Assembly: GCA_907165135.1 (NCBI GenBank)
Contig: OU015568.1
Span: 10,796,501 to 10,860,500 of the forward strand
Source: Oikopleura dioica
Lineage: Eukaryota; Chordata; Appendicularia; Copelata; Oikopleuridae
Direction of reading: 5' to 3'
Length of the DNA: 64,000 nucleotides
Shown here: positions 56,020 to 64,000 of the stretch, piece after piece
How positions within the stretch are numbered: position 1 is the stretch's first letter
How the letters are laid out: each line of letters begins with the position of its first letter
Notes under the pieces: model-generated
What the model was told of the DNA's origin: nothing
The model's database searches: none
The model's input: the letters and a program-made list of their open reading frames with translations, nothing else
Position numbers and translations under genes: made by a program

Positions 56020-56279
56020 AAATCTCAGTTTTCGTTTCCGAAAGAAAAAAGCCTACTTGCAAATAGAACCAATAGAAACCGCTGAATCATTCAATTTGAA
56101 ATGAACCTAGCCCAGCTGATAATCTCTCGACCGACGGCGCAAACCTTTTGATTTTCGACTGCTGCAAAAATTTTTATCAGATAGATTAGAAAGACGATTA
56201 AAAGAATTTTAATGATTTAAAACTCTCTTTTTTTTAAATTTGCTTGAAAGATAAAGAAATTTATTTGTTAGAACAGTTT

Positions 56280-57607
56280 TTAGAAATGCTCTTTGGAAAG
56301 TCCCAAATCGCCCAACGGAAAGTAATCATCCGGAGTTTCCAAAACGCAACCAGAAAGTCCAGCCAATAACTCCGAGTTCAACTGCTGGAGATTAGCAAAT
56401 TCTCGAAGATACAAAGAATGCACCTGTTGAATTGCTGCAGTAAACTTATCCTGGCTTTTTTTCACTAAATTTTTTCTTATAAAAGAGTTTTAAAAGAAAG
56501 ATTATACCTGCCGCGATTGGATTATCCACCATGTAGTTATTTTCTGCCAGCAATTTTGTTGAAGCTGTCAAAGCATTAGTTTCTGGATCGAAACATTGAA
56601 CAATGACATCCTCGCGAATAGCAATGTTGTCGCCTTCGTTAATGCTTTCCGCAAGTTGCTCAAGTTGATTGTGAGCCTCGTTCAGCGGCACTCCAACGAC
56701 GCTTAATTTTTTCAAATACACAAACTGTGAAATACGCTTACTTGATGCCGCCATTAAGATTAATTGTAGAATTAATCTGCTGCTGCAAAGTCTCATGTAA
56801 CGCATTCAATGTTGCGTTCAAATCCTCTTGATTTTCCGCTTCCATTGATTCTTGTCGGGGCTCTTGATTTTGAACATCTCGCACCAAAGATCGAAACGAA
56901 ACCTCCTGAAATCTTGGCCTGTTGGCCGAATTAGCAGTGCCGCCAGAGCTGCCGCTTGATTCAAATGGGCTTGCTTCTGAGCTACCAATCCAAGCTTCAT
57001 TTTCTTTCGCAACTCGTTCGACAAATGGAACTAAAAGCGCATAAATAAGTGCCTCCGAGCACTCGGTTATTGGAGAAGTGGCGCAGTGGCTAGCGCACCT
57101 TGCTTGAAGCGGGATGTCCCTGGTTCGAGTCCAGGCTTCTCTATAGATTTTTTTACCTTGAGACGTTTCAAATGCAATCTCACTGGCAAGGCTATTATTG
57201 CCAGTTATGTTGAAGGTGTCACGCATGTTGAGAGGTGTCCGATCAGCGCTTCTGTTGGAAAACTCTCCCACAAATGGCGCTTGAGGAGCCCGAGGTGGAC
57301 TATCAATCAATTGAATATTAAAACGACCTCGAACTTCTTGTCTTGGCGGCGGTCCTTGAACAGGAGCTAAATATAAGAATCATTAAAATCACTTGAAGAT
57401 AATTCAACCTTCTTCCAAGAGAGCTTCAAGTTCAGCCGCAAGTTCCTCCTCTTCCGCTTGGTTGATAGGTTCTGCATCATCGACAATGTCGTTGATTTGT
57501 GCCTCAATCTCCTGCATGTCCATTTCAATGTCCTCAAACAGATCATTCAGCGCCTCACGCTCTTCAGGCTCAACTAGCATTCCTTCGTCATTCCATTCTT
57601 CGTCCAT
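56280..57607 (-). CDS. Polinton acidic, helical protein hosting a tRNA in an intron
   Basis: Starts at 57607 (MDEEWNDEGMLVEPEEREAL) with a Glu-rich helix (EIEAQINDIVDDAEPI). Further exons give PVQGPPPRQEVRG, GEFSNRSADRTPLNMRD, VPFVERVAKENEAWIG and coiled-coil-like LNATLNALHETLQQQIN, and it ends FPLGDLGLSKEHF at 56280. Introns are about 40-45 nt except 57032-57156 (125 nt), which holds the antisense tRNA gene. All exon joins are in phase. No family was recognised; it could be a virion assembly or scaffold protein. Confidence 0.55.
57072..57142 (+). tRNA. tRNA gene (anticodon probably TGA), antisense in an intron
   Basis: A 71-nt cloverleaf: acceptor GGAGAAG/CTTCTCT (one G-T end pair), D arm GCGC-AGTGGCTA-GCGC, T arm CCTGG-TTCGAGT-CCAGG (perfect). 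The anticodon arm CCTTG-CTTGAAG-CGGGA pairs 4 of 5 with two G-T pairs and puts TGA at positions 34-36. TGA would mean Ser, but the variable loop has only 4 nt, unlike Ser tRNAs, so identity is uncertain. A and B boxes are intact; a T7 run follows at 57148. It lies on the plus strand within a minus-strand intron (57032-57156). Confidence 0.75.
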
Positions 57608-57685
57608 CTTTCAAGCTTAAAAAGAGTTTATCCTTCAGTTCGCCAAAAAATGGATAGCGGAATCGGTTATGCTTTGAAAAACCCC

Positions 57686-57716
57686 CTGCGAGTTCGAATC
57701 CCACCGACTTCCCTTT
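57686..57716 (+). other. tRNA 3'-half-like fragment
   Basis: GCGAGTTCGAATCCCACCGACTT followed by CCCTTTTTT looks like a T arm plus a pol III terminator, and TAGCGGAATCGG 35 bases upstream resembles an A box. The acceptor stem does not pair, so it is at best a decayed tRNA. Confidence 0.25.
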
Positions 57717-57850
57717 TTTATTTACTTGTCACAAGCCAAAAAAATCAAACCTTTTTCCTGCGCTATGAGCTGCAAATATCCACAAAACCTTGTGAATGAT
57801 CAAATTTTGAAAAAAAGAATCAACAACTTCTATGTTCTAGAAACATTTTA

Positions 57851-58147
57851 TTAGTTTGGAAATTCTTGCATAAAAAGCCGTGTGAATCCATCATAAAAAT
57901 CTTCTAGTTTCCGCTCTGAAACTTTGGTAAGAATGATTCGTTCTTCTCCACATTGAAAACATCGAGATTCACGCATAAGCGACAGCAACGGCATAACACC
58001 CGCAAAGTAACTTCGTTTGAAACATCGATTGCATTTCGCTAATAATAAGAATTTATTTTTTTAAAATTTTCATAATACCGTTTATAAAGCTGAGTCGCAA
58101 TTGATCTCCCCCAACAACGTAAAAGTTTATTTCTTGTGATTCTGCCA
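57851..58147 (-). CDS. Small Polinton zinc-ribbon-like protein
   Basis: Starts at 58147 (MAESQEINFYVVGGDQLRLS). A 41-nt intron leads to CNRCFKRSYF...ESRCFQCGEE, two CxxC pairs 22 residues apart, typical of a zinc ribbon. It ends FMQEFPN with TAA overlapping an AATAAA signal. About 84 residues. It may bind nucleic acid or act as a transcription adaptor; inference only. Confidence 0.6.
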
Positions 58148-58333
58148 TTGTGAAAAAATCTACTTGTTGAGGCAAGTTATAAATGCTAAATATGAATATT
58201 CATGTGCTCTGTTCTCAATCACAAATTGCTTTATAACTATCGCGTTATTTATTCAACACTCCGAAGAAGCGACCTTAATTGCCCCTAAGCTAGAAAAAAC
58301 GCATCAATACATAATGTTGCTCTATTTTCAGAG

Positions 58334-58339
58334 TATAAA
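58334..58339 (+). promoter_or_regulatory. TATA box of the 58376 gene
   Basis: TATAAA 37-42 bases upstream of the ATG at 58376. Confidence 0.5.
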
Positions 58340-58375
58340 ACCAAGCCGAGAGTTGACAAAAACCAGATCAACAAA

Positions 58376-58809
58376 ATGAGCGAAAAGGCAAAATCGTTTC
58401 ACTTTGGAATCAAGGTTAATTATTTAGAAACTATTACAAATTTTACTATTTTAAGTCAAACAACCATCAAAAGCCTGATCAGAAAAGAAAATTTTTCATC
58501 GAATATGAAACCTCACAACTTTTGAAAATCGCCACCAGTCTCAACTACGACAACGCTATTCAGCATGAGGAAGACACTCAAGTGGCCTTCAATGTTTACC
58601 AATGCCTGAAGAACACAGCTTGCGTAAACCCAATCTGCGCCATCCAACAAAAATTCATCAAAGACACATTCAACAGCGCACAGGTCTTTGTCGAGTACGC
58701 AGAAGACCAACCTATTCCTGACGAAGTAATGCTACTTTTACGAGAATTCAAGCCATCTCGACCAGCAATTGTTATACAGCCCAAGTCACGACCACTTTGT
58801 AACTTTTGA
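58376..58809 (+). CDS. Small Polinton protein, unknown
   Basis: Two exons (58376-58414 and from about 58458) join to about 130 residues: MSEKAKSFHFGIK, then FFIEYETSQLLKIATSL, QVAFNVYQCLKNTACVNPI and QVFVEYAEDQPIPDEVMLLL. Composition is that of a folded protein with four cysteines. A TATA box precedes it. Not recognised. Confidence 0.55.
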
Positions 58810-58843
58810 TTTTAGTTTAAATAATATTTATCACTAAGCAACA

Positions 58844-58966
58844 ATGAATACTCCACCCCCGCCTCCTCCTCCTCCATCATCAACTGGCGTATTCGGCTTC
58901 TATGAAAAAACATCGCGTTGTGGCACCAAAACTCCTACTCCAGAAAATGAATGCCTCTGGCAATAG
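58844..58966 (+). CDS. Tiny Pro-rich Polinton ORF
   Basis: A 40-codon frame, MNTPPPPPPPPSSTGVFGFY..., ending NECLWQ, 34 bases after the previous stop. A poly-Pro run in a short ORF may be chance, but start context and position suit a second product of the same message. Confidence 0.3.
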   Translation: MNTPPPPPPPPSSTGVFGFYEKTSRCGTKTPTPENECLWQ

Positions 58967-59418
58967 CTTTCTTCCTGCATGAATACTCTTCGAATCAAAC
59001 AAACCATCATATCCGTTTATCATATTTACTCTTATCATATTTACTCGTTTGACATTTATTTACTCTTGGTGAGCTTTTTAATAAAAATCAGTAAACAGAC
59101 AAGTTTTTTATTTAAAGTAAGTCCAGAAGCATCGCAGCATTCAAGTCTAAAATGACTAAATTAAAAACCATAAGAAAAAAATCAAATAAATTTAACATTA
59201 TGTTTTGACTATGCGAAAAAAGATGATACTTGATTCACACTTTCGAAACTTGGTTTAATAACGTCAGTCATAACTAATCACTTACAGCAATTTTGAAGAT
59301 TTCTTTTTTGCCTCCGGCAATTCGAGTGATTCGTCTGTGATTTGAAGCTGGAACTCATTTCCATAAATTCAACGTAGAGAAAAGACAAAAAAACAAAAAA
59401 CTGAATTTTTTTGAGACA

Positions 59419-59811
59419 ATGGACTCCCAGAATTACCTGAAAACCGCAGACATCTTCAAATGCAATGTCGACCAATGCAATCACACTAGCCGAATTGCCG
59501 GAGCTGCTAGAGATCGTCCAAGATGTAATGATCCAAAAATGGAATTTCCAAATCCTTCAACTCTTCAGAACTTCAAATGTTTTGTCAAAAGCTATGCAGG
59601 AACTTGCGAAGATCAAGCAAACAACCTGAAAATTATTGGCAACTTATTGAAAGAAGATCGGTACTTTGAGAACAACGATCAACGAAAACAAGAACAAGTT
59701 AACATTATCCAAAACATGTTTGACGGATTCAAATACTCTGCGCCACTGCTAAAGAACATTTTTTCCTTGAGCATTCCAATCAATGTTGATCATGATTATC
59801 CATTACCATAA
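59419..59811 (+). CDS. Cys-containing Polinton protein, unknown
   Basis: A single open frame of 130 residues, MDSQNYLKTADIFKCNVDQC, with six cysteines in the first half (CNVDQCNHTSR, RCNDP, FKCFVKSYAGTC) and a helical second half. It is the last gene before the right terminal repeat. AATAAA follows at about 59827. The Cys pattern may bind zinc or form disulfides. Not recognised. Confidence 0.55.
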   Translation: MDSQNYLKTADIFKCNVDQCNHTSRIAGAARDRPRCNDPKMEFPNPSTLQNFKCFVKSYAGTCEDQANNLKIIGNLLKEDRYFENNDQRKQEQVNIIQNMFDGFKYSAPLLKNIFSLSIPINVDHDYPLP

Positions 59812-59924
59812 TTACAATTTATTTTAATAAAATTGCCACGTAAACTTACATTGTCATTGTTGAAAGCAGGTTAAAGAATCTTCTAGAAAGAAAACGATAG
59901 TTAATTATGTATAAAGGAAAACGG

Positions 59925-59977
59925 GCCAATCAGCATCAAGCAGAGAACTTTAGACCCGTGTTATCCCTTATACTACT
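59925..59977 (-). repeat. Polinton right terminal inverted repeat
   Basis: Ends ...CCCTTATACTACT; reverse complement matches 27491-27543 with one difference. Confidence 0.95.
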
Positions 59978-59983
59978 AGCGCG
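59978..59983 (+). repeat. 6-bp target-site duplication, right copy
   Basis: AGCGCG, identical to 27485-27490. Confidence 0.9.
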
Positions 59984-62849
59984 CGCCCAGGGCGACACCA
60001 GTCTCGGCTCACGGCTTGTGCGATACCAGGACTTTGTTGTTGTTTGTAAGGGTACTTGTTCCGAGAGCACCCGAAAGTTTACGGCGCCGTTTTGTTGTAA
60101 GAGCTATCGAAATTTTGCGTATTTACAGTATCACTCAACCGTGTATTTTTCATCTTCTTGACCACCGTCCGTGAAGAACTGGGCCAAACTGACCTCAATT
60201 TCACCCTTGATAATTCCTACTAAATCAGGGCGCGATCATGGTAGATGCTCATCGCTTACTGTATTTGTCTTACGGATGTCGATAATTTATAACCCCGTCC
60301 GGTTCAAGTATAAGCTGTGTTTTATAACCTGAGAAAATTTTCTCTCATTTGTCATTTCATTGCACCATCATTATGATTTACCTCTTGTTTGGCTTTCTCC
60401 AATTTGCGATAAATTATAGCACCGCTCTCGATTTGAGAAATTTTCTCGGAAAATTTTGAACCAAGAAAAATGACATTTGAGGACCTGTCACGGTGTTTGG
60501 TTTTGTTTAGAAAATGATTTCTTTAAAATAAAAAAGGGGATGAATTTAGAGATCGCCGGGCCAAATGGCACGACGAAAATTATACCCGACGGAAAGGGCA
60601 TTGAATTGAATAAAACGCTTGTTACGTAATACCGTAATTTATTCGCCAGGGTTGATTTGCATTTTGAATTTATGACCAATCGATATCATTACGAATATTG
60701 AAGCAAAGAATAAATCGAAACACAAAGTCGTATAATCAGCTGATCAGCTGTGATAGGCATCATTTTGACTTTTATGGGTCTTTGAACATGATTTTTATTA
60801 CGCTTTTATATCAAAAAGGAAAATCGATTCAACAACTCAGTATCTGTAGATTCTCCTTCGTAAAAGGGCACTTTACTACCGGAACCGCGTGATTAACCAC
60901 GATTTGGCTCAAAAACGTTCACTAGAGGGCGGAAGCAGCTTTACAGCGTTACCGCGTAATAACGCTCGGGCTTGATAGTGACCGATCGGCGGTGGTACCT
61001 TTATCCTAATCGTAAAAATTTACCGCTCCAAAATTTCGTCGTTTGATGCTGGCCTAGCTCAAAGAGCGACTTCGCCGTGACAGGTAGCATTTGAGCTTCT
61101 AAGGCCATTTTATATACGCTAATCCACATGTTTTTATAGCGCCGCCGATTCACGAGGATTAACTGGCGGAATTATGGTCTTTGTCTAGCAAAATCAATGA
61201 CAAAGCAACATTTATGTTAGATGAGTGGCAGTCTTCGTTCTGATGTTATTAGTGTTTGTCCATTCAAAATTTGGCAGAACCAACAAACAGCATTCTGAGA
61301 CGCCTCAACTCAATCGAGTCCTTAGTACACGGACCAAAGCCGGAAGAATAATTGACGTGTTTATTTTTGGCCGCTCTATCTTGAGAAACTGAAGTTTTTT
61401 CGCGATGAAGTTTTAGATGTCTGCTGAAGAATTAATTGAATAACCTGCAATTAGCACTGACTCATCATATTCTTCTTGGCCAGCAAGACAAGCAATCCGG
61501 AAATTGGGACCGGAAGAAGGCTGGTTACACTCCAAACCGACTGGTGAACGTCTCCGTCATTTGGCGGTCGTACGGGAGAGGCATTGCGCCCAGTCTGTGA
61601 AATTCTAGAGACGCGGCTAGATTATTCGTTGTTGCCCGGGCGCAACAACTCGGATTAATCCAAAGCCACTGACTGGAGAAACGCGATTTCGACCTTACGT
61701 GGAGTCAGTAAAGCCGAGTTAGAGCCCTTGTGTTAGGGCGGTGCGGTGAGCTATCGCAAATGGAATTAGGAGGTAATAATTCAATTAGTATTTTTTAATA
61801 ATCAATCGATCATGGATCTTTTGAGTAACACTAGGAAGAAAACATGCTGCATCAGAGATCTCAAAGGTCCCTTCTATCATCCTGTCGTCGGCAATAAAGT
61901 TCATGTCGCGCGTCTTCCCCACCAAAATTTTGTTTCCTCGTAAATTCGAGCCGACATTTGCCTAGGCATATTGATGCTGCAAATACTCGCTCAGAACTGG
62001 CGGTACTCCGCAGCTGAAATTTTACGGCCTGATCTGTGGACGAGTTCCTATTTATTTTGGACGGCGGGGTAATCAGTTCAGTACTCTTTGAGTGTTTGAA
62101 ATGCGGTGAGCAGGGTAGATAAAAGGATTTTATGGAAGAAGCTAAAATATAATAATCCACTACTGGTGGAGAGACGAGACAGTGATAGGAACATTGCTCA
62201 GGTGTTGGGCGGAATTGAGACGAGGACATTAGCGGAAACTGCCTAATGGAGGACTTATTTTAAGCAACTGGAAGCGCGGTTAGATTTATGTCGGGAAATG
62301 ACGGAACTGCGCTTCTAATGGAGCACTTGTTGGAATTCGCCGTTCAATGGGCCACCTTGCTTGGCCGTAATTTCACTCATCAAATAAGAATTAATTTCCA
62401 TTTTAAACATTACGCAAGAGTATGTTTTAGGTTGATCTAATTTATAACAATTTACTTGAGTCTCGTGGCTAGAAATGTTTGTTCATCCAAGAAGCAAGTG
62501 TGTTAACAAAAGCGACTATTTTTTAAGGAAAAAGTGGCGACAAGAGCGGCTTGTGGGTTTCACGGGTGTTGCTCAAGAAGTTGCGCAAACACTTTGATTA
62601 CGCGGCAAAACCTCAAACTAACGGAGAAACATCCGCCAGTCGATCCAAGTCAAGAAGAAACCACTATTTCTTGAAGACCACGTCATGGTCTGAAATTTTA
62701 ACCCTATGCGTGTCGATCAGCGACCAAACGATGTCTGAGTCCTTGATCAACCGATGTTTTCATAAATATTAAAGGTTGTTATCATTTCTAGAAGACGCAA
62801 TATAGCGATATATATGCTTAAAATTATTAGCAGTTACATTATACTAAAG
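59984..62849. other. Intergenic, right flank of the Polinton
   Basis: About 2.9 kb without a frame or RNA gene I can support. The AT-rich stretch has several GC-richer patches (60000-60140, 61500-61760). This is long for so compact a genome, so unrecognised exons, non-coding RNA or decayed elements may lie here. Confidence 0.4.
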
Positions 62850-63374
62850 ATGACTACGCCTTATATCTTGGAAAAGTTAGAAGGTCTCGACGTCGAAATC
62901 GAGGATGGAGAAAGACTTGGAGACGACTATACGCTCAATTTATCGATTGAAAAGCAAGAACAAATATGTAAGTGGAGACATAGTAACTTGATTTAATTCT
63001 TACAAGAATTTAAAGTCACAGAACTGAAGCTCTCAGCCGCCGCAGAGCTCAAAAAGGCAGATAAGTCAAAAGCAGCTATTTACATTTCTGCTGCCTCTAT
63101 TTTTCGTGGATTCTTCCCTGGACCCGCGGATAGTAAAGGAGTGATCTTTCAATTCAAACAAATGTTGCCGGATTTAGCAGATTCTCTGCAGAAGCAATAT
63201 GATGAAGATTTAAAGCTCGTCCGAGAATATTTGAAGAACAAAGTCGAGAATACCGATAAATCGAAAAAAGCTCCACCTCAACGAAAGTTTGTTCCGCATG
63301 TAATCCCATCCTCAGTAAGAAACCAAGCTCGTGAGAAACAGGACGACACTACCACTTCAACTTTTGATCAGTAG
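62850..63374 (+). CDS. Unrecognised small protein
   Basis: ATG 62850 (MTTPYILEKLEGLDVEIEDG) opens an exon to about 62969 with a GTAAGT donor; the acceptor at about 63015 keeps phase and leads to TELKLSAAAELKKADKSKAA, YISAASIFRGFFPGPADSKG and a Lys-rich end (KSKKAPPQRKFVPHVIP), stop at 63372. About 158 residues, mostly helical, soluble. AATAAA follows at 63414. No family was recognised. Confidence 0.5.
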
Positions 63375-63412
63375 AGAATATGTTTCTGATATTTCATTTT
63401 ATGCTTTTCTTT

Positions 63413-64000
63413 TCAATAAATCAAATCAATAACAAAACTGAAGCCATGACTATTCTCCATGATTTCGAATTTCTGGACGTTAGATGTTAGAATATTTTTG
63501 AAGTAGAAAAATAGATTGAAAGAGCAATAGAAAAATAGAAGAAGTAACGGCAAATAAATGCTTCGGAAATTAATTGACGATTTCAAAAGAGCGCCGACAA
63601 TCGTGTGGATATTGTCATCGTTGATTGTGGAAATGTTGATAGCACCATCATCTCTGATGGCGATGGAGTACTCTTCTCTTATATAGTCGATTTCCTCGGC
63701 TATAAATCTGTTGTCATGAGTCATATGAGGGTTCAAAACCTGAAAGAGCTGTGAAAATAAAGAGGCCTTCTTGGTCAGTGATGAATTTCCATGACTTTGT
63801 AAAGCCCTTCATTCTCGTGAGCTCGTAGAACTTTTTTCTCCAAGCTTGAGCATGATCGTAAACCTCACAGAGAATCCTATTCCATTCTCGTCGATAGCAG
63901 TCGTTGTTCAGTACTGTTGTGACGATCCTAGCGCCCTGTTGCGGTGGATTTGTGTAGCTGGCGCTTATAATGCTTTCTATTTGGCTGGCACAGTTGGACG
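63413..64000 (-). CDS. Aspartate aminotransferase, 3' part (5' end outside window)
   Basis: Reading downward from 64000: SIISASYTNPPQQGARIV matches the conserved aminotransferase block around the substrate-binding NPP..GA, followed by REWNRILCEVYDHAQAWRKK and WKFITDQEGLFIFTAL, as in cytosolic and mitochondrial aspartate aminotransferases. The last part (EEYSIAIRDDGAINISTIN) matches their C-terminal strand. The PLP-binding lysine lies outside the window. Near 63745-63755 the frame changes without a clear intron, and the C-terminus read to 63413 is unusually hydrophobic, so the true end may differ. The enzyme interconverts aspartate and glutamate. Confidence 0.8.

Larger units (their letters stand above)
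27491..59977. mobile_element. Complete Maverick/Polinton element, 32.5 kb
   Basis: Bounded by 53-bp inverted repeats that begin AGTAGTATAAGGG and by identical 6-bp host duplications AGCGCG. Inside are protein-primed DNA polymerase B, an rve-type integrase, an A32/FtsK-like ATPase and a candidate major capsid protein, the defining Polinton set, plus about 20 other genes. At 32,487 bp it is larger than the 15-25 kb usual for the group, and its repeats are short for the group. Both terminal repeats differ at only one position over 53 bases and the duplication is perfect, so insertion looks recent. Gene blocks run minus (29.0-32.5 kb, with two plus genes among them), plus (32.7-45.1), minus (45.7-58.1, with one plus gene and a tRNA) and plus (58.4-59.8). 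Confidence 0.95.

Noticed and set aside
61500-61760. rRNA-like or snRNA-like stretch
   Set aside because: Some phrases look structured, but no conserved rRNA or snRNA core could be recognised.

Overview
This is animal nuclear DNA. Genes are split by many introns of about 40-50 nt with GT...AG ends, intergenic gaps are short, and both strands are densely used. The conserved proteins (proteasome alpha-4, ribosomal protein L13a, primase large subunit, Cdc25, serpin, RhoGEFs, carboxypeptidase-like and aspartate aminotransferase) are metazoan in character. Compactness plus tiny introns point to a larvacean tunicate such as Oikopleura dioica; this is inference, because no species-specific marker is visible.

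Layout, host left part (1-27490): a RhoGEF (1-2380), PSMA4, RPL13A and PRIM2 head to tail (3218-7419), two non-autonomous DNA elements (a 593-bp element with 208-bp perfect arms, and a 456-bp element with 17-bp ends and a 7-bp target duplication), an unrecognised coding stretch, a small secreted basic protein, a serpin, a two-helix membrane protein, a two-armed 75-bp satellite (about 14780-16000), Cdc25, a second RhoGEF (minus), a catalytically dead-looking M14 carboxypeptidase and a type I membrane protein (minus).

Centre (27491-59977): one complete 32.5-kb Maverick/Polinton-type element. It has 53-bp terminal inverted repeats beginning AGT and a perfect 6-bp target duplication AGCGCG. It carries the hallmark genes: protein-primed family-B DNA polymerase with all exonuclease and polymerase motifs, retrovirus-type integrase, A32/FtsK-like packaging ATPase and a candidate jelly-roll major capsid protein. 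About 20 further genes follow, many with host-sized introns. Its right half is a minus-strand block of proline-rich and membrane proteins, two with PPxY motifs. A RING-finger gene lies inside the polymerase gene between motifs B and C, and a tRNA gene lies antisense in an intron of another element gene. I could not find the adenovirus-type cysteine protease usual in such elements.

Right flank (59978-64000): about 2.9 kb without recognisable genes, then a small unknown gene and the 3' part of an aspartate aminotransferase (minus).

Several genes, host and element alike, change frame at homopolymers. That suggests long-read indel errors as much as decay, so pseudogene calls need care. The likely working picture is an endogenous virus-like transposon that replicates by protein-primed synthesis, integrates with its own integrase, and encodes packaging, capsid and membrane proteins expressed through host splicing.
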